Below are positions 1-8,538 of a stretch of DNA of 64,000 nucleotides, one piece after another. The notes under the pieces were generated by a model. That model ran no database searches. It was not told the DNA's origin and worked only from the letters and a program-made list of their open reading frames with translations. The position numbers were made by a program, and so were the translations under genes. Origin of the DNA: Bog-756 sp963699345 (GTDB lineage: Bacteria > Actinomycetota > Acidimicrobiia > Acidimicrobiales > RAAP-2); NCBI GenBank assembly GCA_963699345.1, contig CAVOTL010000005.1:124001-188000 (forward strand), read 5' to 3'. Position 1 is the stretch's first letter, and every line of letters starts with the position of its first letter.

Positions 1-1566
1 CGCAAGAACGGCCGCCAACCCGTCACCTACGCCCACCCGGACCTCGAAGGGATCCTGGCCGACACCTACGGCCTGATGATCTACCAGGAGTCGGTCATGC
101 GGGTGGCCCAGAAGTTCGCCGGCTACACGCTGGCCGAGGCCGACAACCTCCGCAAGGCCTGCGGCAAGAAGATCCGGGCCCTCATCCAGGCCGAGCGCGA
201 GAAGTTCGTCGCCGGGTGCGTGGCCGAGGGCTACGGCGAGGAGCTCGGCACCGCCCTGTTCGACATCATCGAGCCCTTCGCCGACTACGCCTTCAACAAG
301 TCCCACTCCTACGGCTACGGCTTCATCGCCTACCAGACCGCCTGGCTGAAGGCCCACTACCCGGTCGAGTACCTCGCCAGCCTCCTCACCAGCGTCAAGG
401 ACAACAAGGACAAGACGGCCATCTACCTCGGCGAGTGCCGCTCGCTCGGCATCGAGGTGCTGGTCCCCGACGTCAACCGGTCGCTCGCCGAGTTCACCCC
501 GGACTTCACCGCCGGCGAGGGGGCCATCGGCACCTCGGGCGACAGCCCGGGGGCGATCACCTTCGGCCTCGCCGCCGTGCGCAACGTGGGCGAGGCCCTG
601 GTGGCCCTCATCGTCGCCGAACGCGAGGAGAACGGCCCCTTCGTCGACTTCTACGACTTCTGTCAGCGGGTCGACCCCCAGGTGCTGAACAAGCGCACCA
701 TCGAGTCGCTGATCAAGGCCGGCGCCTTCGACTCCATGGGCCACGCCCGCCAGGGCCTGTTCCTCACCTTCGAGGAGATCGTCGACCGGACCCTCGAACG
801 GCGCCGGGAGCACGATGCCGGGGTCATGTCCCTCTTCGCCACCCTGGAGGAGCCGTCCGAGGGGACCACCACCGGGTTCGCCGACACCCGGATCCCGATC
901 CCCGACTCCGAGTTCGACAAGTCCCTGCGACTCGCCTTCGAGAAGGAGATGCTGGGCCTCTACATCAGCGACCACCCGCTGATGGGCCTCGAGGGCTCCC
1001 TGGCCCGGCTGACCGACTGCAACCTGGCCGACCTGCGGGACGTCGACCCGGACGCCATGGCCGGCTCCGGCTACGAGGGGAACGGCGGCGGGGTCAAGGT
1101 CGTCGGCGGCGTGATCACCGAGCTCCAGCGGCGGTACACGAAGAAGGGCGACCTGATGGCCACCTTCGTGCTCGAGGACCTCAACGCCTCCATCGAGGCC
1201 TTCGTCTTCCCGAAGACCATGGCCGACTACGGCGCCCTGCTCGACGACGACGCCATCGTGGTCGTCAAGGCCCGCATGGACATGCGGGACGAGCGCCTGA
1301 AGCTGGTCTGCATGGAGGTGTCCCGACCCGAACTGGTCGCCGACGGGCTGCGTGACCTGCGGATCTCCCTCCCCCTCGGGACCCTCACCGATCGGACCGT
1401 GGACGACCTCAAGCGGCTGCTCTCCGAGCACCCCGGCCACTCCCCCGTGCTGCTCCACGTGGGCGAGAAGGTGCTGCGGCTGCCCTCCGAGTTCAACGTC
1501 GACGCCAGCCGGGGGCTGATGGGCGAGCTGCGGGTGCTGCTCGGCCCCCGGGCCATCCAGTCCTGA
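1..1566 (+). CDS. dnaE: DNA polymerase III alpha subunit, C-terminal part
   Basis: This is the last ~521 residues of the replicative polymerase; the start lies left of the window. Fragment residues 25-60 hold the end of the catalytic core (YQESVM, KACGKK). A helix-hairpin-helix segment follows (GLAAVRNVGEALV to IKAGAFD, about residues 188-243), then the OB fold (VKVVGGVITELQRR to ASIEAFVFPK, about 365-405). The frame is intact to TGA at 1564-1566. In other actinobacteria dnaE also lies a few genes from lspA and rluD, which fits the cluster to the right. I am confident of the family; DnaE1 rather than a paralogue is inferred from the neighbourhood. Confidence 0.95.
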   Translation, partial: RKNGRQPVTYAHPDLEGILADTYGLMIYQESVMRVAQKFAGYTLAEADNLRKACGKKIRALIQAEREKFVAGCVAEGYGEELGTALFDIIEPFADYAFNKSHSYGYGFIAYQTAWLKAHYPVEYLASLLTSVKDNKDKTAIYLGECRSLGIEVLVPDVNRSLAEFTPDFTAGEGAIGTSGDSPGAITFGLAAVRNVGEALVALIVAEREENGPFVDFYDFCQRVDPQVLNKRTIESLIKAGAFDSMGHARQGLFLTFEEIVDRTLERRREHDAGVMSLFATLEEPSEGTTTGFADTRIPIPDSEFDKSLRLAFEKEMLGLYISDHPLMGLEGSLARLTDCNLADLRDVDPDAMAGSGYEGNGGGVKVVGGVITELQRRYTKKGDLMATFVLEDLNASIEAFVFPKTMADYGALLDDDAIVVVKARMDMRDERLKLVCMEVSRPELVADGLRDLRISLPLGTLTDRTVDDLKRLLSEHPGHSPVLLHVGEKVLRLPSEFNVDASRGLMGELRVLLGPRAIQS

Positions 1567-1717
1567 CGGGCCGTCAGAAGCCCGCTCCCGGCTGCGCTCC
1601 GGGCCCGCGCTCCCCTCTTGTCCCTGGTCACGGGCCTGCCGGGGCCCGAAACGGGACCCCGGATACGACAGGGGCCGTAAATTCCCGTAAAATCGGTGGA
1701 CGGCGCCTGGCGTGGGT

Positions 1718-1761
1718 GTTCCGGAACGAGGCCCCTCCCCTGCGGCGGCACGTTCCGGAAC
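1718..1761. promoter_or_regulatory. Paired 10-bp perfect palindromes, possible operator
   Basis: The palindrome GTTCCGGAAC occurs at 1718-1727 and again at 1752-1761, 34 bp apart, in the 255-bp gap between dnaE and the next gene, about 60 bp before its start. A small AT-rich patch (CCGTAAAT, CCGTAAAAT) lies just upstream at 1676-1695 and could hold a -10 element. A dimeric regulator binding both sites is an inference; no regulator is assigned. Confidence 0.35.
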
Positions 1762-1821
1762 CACGGCCAACCGGGTGCGGGGGATGGAGACGCAGGGAGA
1801 TCGAGGAGTACGGAACGACAC

Positions 1822-2496
1822 ATGTCCATCCAGGTGGAGACCAAGGATTGCACGTCGATCAGTGACGCCGAGCTGGCCGAGATGGCCGACCTGTGCGCCG
1901 AACGGGAGCCCCGCTTCGATATCGGGTTCCTGTCGAAACAGCGGGAGGAGTGGGTGCTCGTCACCCGGGCCCGTGAAGGCGCCAAGCTGCGGGGGTACTC
2001 CTTCTCCACGCTCGAGCGCATCGGGGGCACCCCGTCGCTCCTGATCGGACTGGCCACCGTCGACCGGACCTCCCGGTCCGACACGGTCCTGCGGGCGATG
2101 ATGGGCGACAAGTACCGCCGGGCCCTGCTGGCCTTTCCCGACGAGGACGTGCTGGTGGGCACCCGCCTGCTCGGCCCCGACGGGTTCAAGGCCTTCGCCG
2201 GCCTGACCGACGTGGTGCCCGCCCCGACCCAGAAGGCGACGGGCGAGGAGCGGGCCTGGGGCCGCCGCCTGGCCAAGCGCTTCGGCGCCGACGGCCGCAT
2301 CGACGACCGCACCTTCGTGGTGTCGGGCGACGGGTGCGAGGCCGGGGGCTTCGACTTCGCCAGTCACAAGTCCGAGCCCGCGCCCGAGTTCGTGGCCTTC
2401 TTCGAATCCGTCGACTGCGCCAACGGGGGCCGCCTCGTCACGTTCGGGTGGGCCATGGCCGAGGACCTCGCCGCCGGCAAGCTCGGCGGCCGCTGA
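1822..2496 (+). CDS. Hypothetical protein, 224 aa
   Basis: I do not recognise this protein. ATG 1822 is preferred over an in-frame start at 1696 because GAGGAG lies about 13 bases upstream and the earlier codons fall in the palindrome-bearing leader. The product is soluble-looking with no signal peptide or membrane segment. It has an acidic amino end (DAELAEMADLCAERE) and alternating hydrophobic stretches (LLIGLATVDR; ALLAFPDEDVLVGTRLL) that suggest an alpha/beta fold. Codon use matches its neighbours, so it is a real gene. It stands alone between dnaE and the Rrf2 regulator. Confidence 0.7.
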   Translation: MSIQVETKDCTSISDAELAEMADLCAEREPRFDIGFLSKQREEWVLVTRAREGAKLRGYSFSTLERIGGTPSLLIGLATVDRTSRSDTVLRAMMGDKYRRALLAFPDEDVLVGTRLLGPDGFKAFAGLTDVVPAPTQKATGEERAWGRRLAKRFGADGRIDDRTFVVSGDGCEAGGFDFASHKSEPAPEFVAFFESVDCANGGRLVTFGWAMAEDLAAGKLGGR

Positions 2497-2617
2497 CCTC
2501 CCCGCCGACCGCCCCGGTGACCGCCTCCGACCGCGACCGGCGGCCGAGCGCGGGCGCGACCCGGACGACGGGCCCGGACTCACCGCCGGGCCGGGTCGCA
2601 GTCACTAGCATGGTCCC

Positions 2618-3071
2618 GTGAAGGTATTCGACCCGCGGGGACTACGCCAGCCGGGCCCTGCTCTCGCTGGCGCTGCACGCCGACGGGGGCGAGGGTCCGA
2701 CCGCGGTACGGGACATCGCCGAGCGGACGGGACTCCCCCAGCCCTACCTCGAGCAGATCCTCCTCGCCCTCAAGGGAGCCGGCCTGGTCCGGTCGAAGCG
2801 GGGCGTGGGCGGTGGCTACGTGCTGGCCCGGCCACCCGAGGAGATCACCCTCTCCCAGATCGTCTCTGCCGTCGACGGCCCCATCGTGGCGGGCGACTTC
2901 GGCCTCCCCCACGAGAACGGGGCCTGCGACCACGAGGGTCAGTGCGTCCTGCTCGCCGTCTGGGCCGACGTGGGCGAGCACATGCGCACCCACCTCGAGT
3001 CCTTCACGCTGGCCGACATGGTGGACCGGGCCATGGGCCGGGTGCCGGCGGCCCGCGACGCGGCCGGCTGA
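2618..3071 (+). CDS. Rrf2-family transcriptional regulator (frameshifted near start)
   Basis: This is a small winged-helix DNA-binding regulator of the Rrf2/IscR/NsrR type. After removing one T near 2627 the protein opens with GTG as VKVSTRGDYASRALL, the family's characteristic first residues. The helix-turn-helix (TAVRDIAERTGLPQPYLEQI) and the wing (GVGGGYVLARP) follow. The sensing region keeps two cysteines as CDHEGQC; iron-sulfur members usually have three, so cluster binding is uncertain. As assembled, the first ~10 residues are in a different frame from the rest. It ends 13 bp before the start of the channel-like gene, so the two may be cotranscribed. Confidence 0.8.
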
Positions 3072-3084
3072 CCCACCGATCCCG

Positions 3085-4264
3085 GTGACCGTCGAGCACC
3101 TGCTCGTCCTGCTGGCCGGGATCGTCGTCCTCGCGGTCACCGCCCGCAGCGTGCTGGTCGTGCTGATCGTCCCCCGGCCGGCCGTCAGCTTCGGGATCTA
3201 CCCCCTCATCGGCCGTCCGGGCCGGCTTCCGCCGGGTGGCCAGCCTCACCCGCACCTACGCCGCCAAGGACCGGATCCTGGCCCTCTGCGAACCGGTGGC
3301 CCTGGTCACCCTCCTGATCACCTGGCTCCTCTTGGCCATGGTCGGATTCACCCTGGTCAACTGGGGCATCGGCCACGTCCTCGTTCTCGAACGCCTTCAG
3401 CGAGGCCGGCTCGTCGGTGTTCACCCTCGGGTTCACCTCCAGCCACACCGAGGGATCCCGGGTCGTCGACTTCGTCGCCGCCGGCACCGGACTCGTCCTG
3501 GTGGCCCTCCAGATCGCCTACCTGCCCACGCTGTACTCGTCCTACAACCGCCGCGAAACGTTGGTGACGCTGCTCGAGAGCCGGGCCGGCGCCCCCGCCT
3601 GGGGTCCGGAGCTGCTCATCCGCCACCAGCTGGTCGGCACCATCGACAACCTGGCCAGCCTCTTCGCCGAGTGGGAGCGCTGGGCCGCCGACGTGGCCGA
3701 GAGCCACACGACCTATCCGTCGCTGCTCAACCTGCGGTCCCCCCGGGCCCGGAACTCCTGGATCGTGAGTCTGCTGAGCGTCATGGACGCCGCGGCCCTC
3801 ACCCTGGCCGTCGACCCGGCGGGGCGCCGGTCGAGGCCCGCATGTGCATCCGCATGGGGTTCACGTGCCTTCGGGACATCGCCCGGGCCACCCGCATCCC
3901 CTACGACCCCGATCCGGACCCCGACGACCCTGTCGAGCTGCCCGAGTCGGCCTTCCGCGACACCTACCACCAGCTGGTGGCCGTGGGCTTCCCGACCTCC
4001 CGGCCGGTGGAGGAGGCCTGGCCCCACTTCCGGGGCTGGCGGGTGAACTACGAGTCGGTGGCCTACGCCATCGCCTACCGGCTCGACGCCCCGCCGGCGC
4101 CCTGGTCGGGGCCCCGCCGCCACTTCCGGGGTGAGTCCATGGGCCCGGACCGGCCGACGGACCGCCAGCCGCGCAACGTGCCGGCCGGACCCGGCTCCAT
4201 TCCGACCCGCACCCCTCCACCGGACCGGACGCCGGAGCCGGAGCCGGAGCCGCCCCGGTCCTGA
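3085..4264 (+). CDS. Ion-channel-like membrane protein (frameshifted)
   Basis: This resembles actinobacterial proteins annotated as two-pore-domain potassium channels. The inferred GTG start at 3085 leads into a first membrane segment (HLLVLLAGIVVLAVTARSVL). A second follows (LVTLLITWLLLAMVGFTLV), then a pore-like SVFTLGF motif resembling a potassium selectivity filter, then a third segment (VVDFVAAGTGLVLVALQIAY). The rest is a long cytoplasmic region with RRETLVTLLESRAG, ending in a Pro/Glu-rich tail. The reading frame changes near 3220, 3395 and 3820. Frames downstream of each change continue the same protein, so it is one gene. The ion specificity is inference. Confidence 0.6.
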
Positions 4265-4301
4265 GGCCGGGCGGGCTCGGTAGCGGTCCCGGTGAGGCCG
4301 C

Positions 4302-4872
4302 TCAGGTGTTCCAGTGCTCGATGACGGCCTGGTCCCGCTCCCAACCGAGGACGCTCACCGACGCCGGGCCGAGGACGAAGTAGCGGGCGGCGAAGGGGTC
4401 CACGCCCAGCCACCGGACCGCCAGGACGCGCAGCAGGTGGGCGTGGGCCACGCACGCCACGTCCCCGGCCCCCGCCCGGATCCGTTCGATCACCCTGTCC
4501 ACCCGGGTGGCGACCTCGTGGATGGTCTCGCCCGTGGGGCGCCCCGTCGCCGAAGAGGTCCCAGCCGGGTCGGTCCTCCCGGATGGCGACCGTGGTCCGG
4601 CCCTCGTAGTCGCCGTAGTCCCACTCGACGAGATCCGGGGTGGTCTCGCCGTGGCCCAGACCGGCCAGCTCGGCGGTCCGTCGGGCCCGGGACAGGGGGC
4701 TGACCAGCACGTCCTCGAACCGCCACCCGGACAGGCGACGGGCCAGGGCGGATGCTTGATCCTCGCCCAACGGGGTAAGGGGGATGTCGGTTCGTCCGGT
4801 GTGACGTCGGTCACGGCTCCACGCCGTCTCGCCGTGGCGGATCAGCACGACACGGGGGTGTTCGGAGGTCAT
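4302..4872 (-). CDS. Histidine phosphatase family protein (frameshifted)
   Basis: A phosphoglycerate-mutase-like histidine phosphatase of about 190 aa. The start MTSEHPRVVLIRHGETAWS carries the catalytic RHGE motif. VSPLSRARRTAELAG supplies the conserved arginine region, and VACVAHAHLLRVLAVRWLG supplies the second histidine. The frame shifts once near 4540, consistent with a one-base insertion. The substrate is not predictable; relatives act on sugar phosphates or nucleotide-derived metabolites. It is convergent with the channel gene and divergent from the sigma factor. Confidence 0.8.
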
Positions 4873-4917
4873 CCGTGCAGCCGATCACTCCGAATACCTC
4901 GGACGCAAACCGTTTCG

Positions 4918-4951
4918 CACCCGGATGGCCGCGAAAAAGCGACTCCGGGTG
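4918..4951. other. Inverted repeat in divergent intergenic region
   Basis: An 8-bp perfect inverted repeat (CACCCGGA ... TCCGGGTG) with an 18-base loop lies between the divergent phosphatase and sigma-factor starts, just upstream of the candidate sigma-factor promoter. It could be an operator; there is no T-tract to suggest a terminator. Confidence 0.3.
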
Positions 4952-4959
4952 AGGAATGC

Positions 4960-4987
4960 TTGGGGACCAGGTGGCGTTAGAGATACT
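4960..4987 (+). promoter_or_regulatory. Candidate promoter of the sigma-factor gene
   Basis: TTGGGG (4960-4965) and GATACT (4982-4987) are separated by 16 bp and end 30 bp before the sigma-factor ATG, with an AGGAGG ribosome-binding region between. The match to a -35/-10 pair is moderate. Confidence 0.35.
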
Positions 4988-5017
4988 GCAGACAGGACCA
5001 GGAGGACGAGGAGAGGG

Positions 5018-5950
5018 ATGAGCACGCGCACGGTGACAGCGAAGAATCAGACGACAGGAACCTCCACGACCGCCACCGGCTCGGCCCCGTCCGCCGCGCC
5101 GAGGAATACCGCCAACCGGAATCGCGGCACGGACGCCGACAGCCTCGGCCTCTTCCTGCGTGACCTCGACCATCACCCGCTCCCCGACCACGACGCCCAG
5201 ACCGAGCTGGCCAAGCGGGTCGCCGTGGGTGACGACGCCGCCCGCCGGGAGATGGTGGCGGCCAACCTCCGCCTCGTCGTGCACTGGGCCCGTCGTTACC
5301 AGGACCGGGGCGTGGACCTGCCCGACCTCATCCAGGAGGGCACCTTCGGCCTGATGCGGGCCGTGGACAAGTTCGACTGGGAGCGGGGCTTCCGGTTCTC
5401 GACGTACGCCACCTGGTGGATCCGTCAGGCCCTCCAGCGGGCCGTCCAGCAGCACGGTCGGACCATCCGGCTCCCGATGGAGGTGGCCGAGCGGAACCAG
5501 CAGGTCGACGCCGCCCTGTGGGACCTCACCCATCAACTGCAGCGCCCGCCGACCGACGACGAGCTCGACGACGCCACCAACACCACGGCGTCGATGCGCG
5601 AGGACCTGAGTCAGGCCGCCCGGGTGGTGGCCAGCCTCGACCAGCCGGCGGCCGCCGACTCGACGGCCACGCTCGGCGACCTCGTCTCGACCGATCAGTC
5701 GGACTTCGAGGACGAGGTGGCCGGGGAGATGACCCTCGACCTGGTCCGCCAGGCCGTGGACCGGCTGTCGGACCTCCAGCGGGAGGTCATCCGCCACCGC
5801 TTCGGTTTCGACGGCAGCGACCCCGCCTCGCTGCAGACCACCGCCGAGCGCATGGGCATCGGCGTGCGCAAGGTGCGCCAGGCCGAGGCCGAGGCGCTCG
5901 AGATCCTGTCGGTCAGCGACGTGTTGGAGGCGGCCCACCAGGCCGCCTGA
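5018..5950 (+). CDS. RNA polymerase sigma factor, sigma-70 group 2 (HrdB/SigB-like)
   Basis: A 310-aa sigma-70 protein that directs RNA polymerase to promoters. ATG 5018 is chosen over an upstream in-frame start because of the purine-rich AGGAGG...GAGGAGAGGG just before it. Residues ~1-45 are a Ser/Thr/Ala-rich leader. Region 1.2 (DSLGLFLRDLDHHPLPD), region 2 (DLIQEGTFGLMRAVDKFD; FSTYATWWIRQALQRAV), region 3 and region 4 (LSDLQREVIRHRFGF to IGVRKVRQAEAEALEIL) are all present. The lack of a long N-terminal region 1.1 suggests a non-essential group 2 factor rather than the housekeeping one. A strong hairpin follows the stop. Confidence 0.9.
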   Translation: MSTRTVTAKNQTTGTSTTATGSAPSAAPRNTANRNRGTDADSLGLFLRDLDHHPLPDHDAQTELAKRVAVGDDAARREMVAANLRLVVHWARRYQDRGVDLPDLIQEGTFGLMRAVDKFDWERGFRFSTYATWWIRQALQRAVQQHGRTIRLPMEVAERNQQVDAALWDLTHQLQRPPTDDELDDATNTTASMREDLSQAARVVASLDQPAAADSTATLGDLVSTDQSDFEDEVAGEMTLDLVRQAVDRLSDLQREVIRHRFGFDGSDPASLQTTAERMGIGVRKVRQAEAEALEILSVSDVLEAAHQAA

Positions 5951-5998
5951 GCCACACCCGCCGGTCGGATCCCCCCGCCGACCGGACCGACAGCAGTA

Positions 5999-6042
5999 CG
6001 GAACGTCCCCAGGGTCCTCCCCCCGACCCCGGGGACGTTCCG
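5999..6042. terminator. Hairpin terminator between convergent genes
   Basis: A 12-bp perfect inverted repeat (CGGAACGTCCCC ... GGGGACGTTCCG) is extended inward by a further 5 paired bases (GGGTC/GACCC) after one mismatch, with a C-rich loop. It lies 48 bp after the sigma-factor stop and before the convergent PhyH gene. There is no T-tract, as is common for actinobacterial terminators. Confidence 0.7.
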
Positions 6043-6116
6043 CGTCACCACCCGGGCCGGAGCCATCGTCCGACCGTCAGCGGGTGCCGAGACCGGGCCT
6101 GGCCCACGGCCCGAAT

Positions 6117-6956
6117 TCAGTGGGTGGCAGTTTTGAGGGCGCGATGCTGAACGGCCGACAGTGCCGTGAGTACCGGAGCGCTGAAGTGCCGGAGTGCCGG
6201 CCAGGTCCCGACCCCGACATGGAGCACCCACGCCCTTCTGACGCCCCCGCTGAGGTTGGACTTCGAATAGTGGAGGGTCATCGGGTCATGGCACACCAGC
6301 CCGCCCATTTGCACCGTCTGAAGCTCCACTCCCCCGTCGGCCACCTGTGCCGCCCGGATGACCTCTCCCGAGCGGGACACCAATTCGTGGTCCTGCAGGC
6401 CTGAGCGATGGGACCCCGGCAGGTACACCATGCTCCCGTGGGCAGGCTCGATATCCATGAGTGGCACCCAGAAGTGGACGCTCCGTCGGATCATGCCGGT
6501 GGCCGAATAGGCAAAATCCTGATGCCACAGCACCTCGGTGTTGGCTCCGGACTCCTTGGACACGACGTGATCGAAGTAGAACCAGGCCCGCCGTCTCTCC
6601 AACAGCTCTGCGGCGATCCGCTGACAGATCTTGAACAAGGGGAGCTCGGCCAGCCGGTGGTCCAGGGTCGCGGCATCTTTGATCCCCGACACGCCGGGCG
6701 GGCTGTCCTCGTCGCGGAAGTCACCCGTGAATCTGCGCTTCGGGTACGTCGCACACGTATCGAACAGTGCGTCGATCGCCACGCTGGCCTTGTGGACGTC
6801 ATCCCGCCCGAGCACCGGCCGGTCCAACAGGAGATAGCCGTCCCGGTGGTAGCCGTCGATCTCCTCGTGGGTCAGGACCGACGTGGACCCGTTGGCAGGA
6901 CGGGGCGCGATCGACCGCAGGTCAGTCCCGCTGACTGACGTCGGTCGTTCGTGCAC
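6117..6956 (-). CDS. Phytanoyl-CoA dioxygenase (PhyH) family protein
   Basis: A non-heme Fe(II)/2-oxoglutarate dioxygenase-like protein of 279 aa. GTG 6956 is chosen because GAGGAGG lies six bases upstream; a longer in-frame start at 7067 has no such support. The metal-binding HxD is visible in LWHQDFAYS and the distal histidine in MTLHYSKSNLSGG. DIEPAHGSMVYLPGSHRSG is the typical PhyH double-stranded beta-helix segment. The substrate is unknown. The gene is intact and visibly less GC-rich at third positions than its neighbours, suggesting transfer. It is convergent with the sigma gene and faces a hairpin terminator. Confidence 0.8.
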   Translation of the reverse strand: MHERPTSVSGTDLRSIAPRPANGSTSVLTHEEIDGYHRDGYLLLDRPVLGRDDVHKASVAIDALFDTCATYPKRRFTGDFRDEDSPPGVSGIKDAATLDHRLAELPLFKICQRIAAELLERRRAWFYFDHVVSKESGANTEVLWHQDFAYSATGMIRRSVHFWVPLMDIEPAHGSMVYLPGSHRSGLQDHELVSRSGEVIRAAQVADGGVELQTVQMGGLVCHDPMTLHYSKSNLSGGVRRAWVLHVGVGTWPALRHFSAPVLTALSAVQHRALKTATH

Positions 6957-7147
6957 CTTCTGCCTCCTCGTCCTTCCTGAACTGATTCCACCTGTTTTCG
7001 TCCCGCCGTGGACAAACCTTGAGAAGCCTGACGCCAGCGAGGCTCCGATCGTCGGATCCCACCGCACCGCAGCACCGGCCGTGGATCCGTCCCACCTTCC
7101 CGCCCAGGCCCTCGGTCCTCGGCGTTCCGACCGGGGCCAGCCCGGGG

Positions 7148-7627
7148 TCAGCGTCCGGTGGTGCCGTCGTACTGCTCGCGCAGGATGTCGGCATGGCCGG
7201 CGTGGCGAGCCGTCTCCTCCACCATGTGGACGAGCATCCAGCGCAGCGTCATCGGCTCGGGTGCCACCCCGGGACGGACCAGGCGCTCCCCGAGGTCACC
7301 GGAACGGCGGATCGCCTCGTCACTGCGGGCGGCGGCCGCCCGGTAGGTGGCGACCACCGAGGCCACGGTGTCCCCCGGCTCGAGCTCGCCGCTGGTCAAG
7401 GGGTTGTCGAGGCCCTGGAGGCAGTCGACGAACCAGACCCCCTCCACCCACGCCAGGTGCTTCACCAGACCGAGCAGGCTGGTGCCCGATCCGACCCCGG
7501 GGGCGGAGGCGACGTCGGTGTCCAGGTCCTCCACCTTGTGCACCACGCAGTCGCGCAGGTAGTCGAGGAAATCGAGGAGCGTCTCCCGCTCCCCCGCGTC
7601 GCGGAAGGGTGTGCAGTGGTCGGCCAC
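7148..7627 (-). CDS. DinB/DUF664 family protein
   Basis: A 159-aa four-helix-bundle protein of the DinB-like DUF664 type, intact. The family signature is the end MLVHMVEETARHAGHADILRE, whose histidines, with the one in LLGLVKHLAWVEGVWF, form the usual metal-binding triad. Related proteins are thiol-dependent S-transferases using mycothiol or bacillithiol; that activity is inference here. The gene lies 191 bp upstream of the PhyH gene on the same strand, and 76 bp separate it from the methyltransferase above. Confidence 0.8.
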   Translation of the reverse strand: MADHCTPFRDAGERETLLDFLDYLRDCVVHKVEDLDTDVASAPGVGSGTSLLGLVKHLAWVEGVWFVDCLQGLDNPLTSGELEPGDTVASVVATYRAAAARSDEAIRRSGDLGERLVRPGVAPEPMTLRWMLVHMVEETARHAGHADILREQYDGTTGR

Positions 7628-7703
7628 GACGGCAACGGTAGCGCCGACGACGGGGCCCGGGACCGGTGTTCTGGTGCGATCCGTCGGCCGGTCGCCCGGA
7701 CGG

Positions 7704-8471
7704 TCAGTCCGGGGTGGACCGGATCAGGCGGAGCGATCCCGGGTACTCGGCCAGGGTCCGGAGGTGGCCGTGGCGGGCGTCCCACGACCCGTCCTCGAGG
7801 GCGGTGCGCAGCGCGTCCACCGAACGGGCCTCGGCCTCGGGATCGATGAAGCCCCAGGCGGACTGCGAGCGCCGCACCCGGTCGTCCAACAGGCCTTCGG
7901 GTCGGCCGAAGTAGGCCTCCGCGAAGCCGTCGGTGCAGTCCGACGGCAGCGGGACCGGCTCGACGACCACCCGTCCCCCCAGGAGTTCCGCGATGTGGTC
8001 GATCGGGGGCATCCGTCCGCTCTCCGCCTCCATGAGCTCCGGGGCGTACTCCCCCAGCCAGAACTCCCGTAGGGGCACCGGATCGGCGGTGAGGACCACG
8101 ACGGGGCCCCGGGTCACGCGACGCAGCTCGCGCAGTCCGGCCGCCAGGTCGGGCCACTGGTGGACGGTGAACGAGGCCAGTCCGGCATCGAAGGCGTCGT
8201 CCTCGAAGGGCAGGTCCCCGGCGACGGCGTCCACCGCCGGGGCCAGGTGGGCGGGACGCTGCGAGCGCATCATCGCCGAGGGCTCCACCGGCGTCACCTC
8301 CAGGTCGGCCGGCTCGTAGGAGCCGGCGCCGGCGCCCACGTTGACGAGGGTGGTGGCATCCCCGATCATCGCCCGGATGGCCGCGGCGATGCGGGGGTCG
8401 GGGCGACGGACGGAGGCGTAGTGCTGTCCCCCGGCCTCGTAGTCGAAGTCACCGGCCGGACGTACCCGCAT
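7704..8471 (-). CDS. Class I SAM-dependent methyltransferase
   Basis: A 255-aa methyltransferase, intact. The SAM-binding glycine loop appears as TLVNVGAGAGSYEPAD (about residues 41-56). The acidic motif and post-II region follow (AVAGDLPFEDDAFDAGLASF), then RELRRVTRGPVVVLTADP. No substrate-specific domain is recognisable. It may be cotranscribed with the DUF664 gene downstream. Small-molecule substrates are more likely than DNA or RNA because no nucleic-acid-binding domain is attached. Confidence 0.8.
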   Translation of the reverse strand: MRVRPAGDFDYEAGGQHYASVRRPDPRIAAAIRAMIGDATTLVNVGAGAGSYEPADLEVTPVEPSAMMRSQRPAHLAPAVDAVAGDLPFEDDAFDAGLASFTVHQWPDLAAGLRELRRVTRGPVVVLTADPVPLREFWLGEYAPELMEAESGRMPPIDHIAELLGGRVVVEPVPLPSDCTDGFAEAYFGRPEGLLDDRVRRSQSAWGFIDPEAEARSVDALRTALEDGSWDARHGHLRTLAEYPGSLRLIRSTPD

Positions 8472-8538
8472 CCGGCGATCCTACGGCGGGCGCGCCGGTC
8501 GTTCCAGCGCCGTCCGGCCGGCCCTCCGGCCGGAGCGC

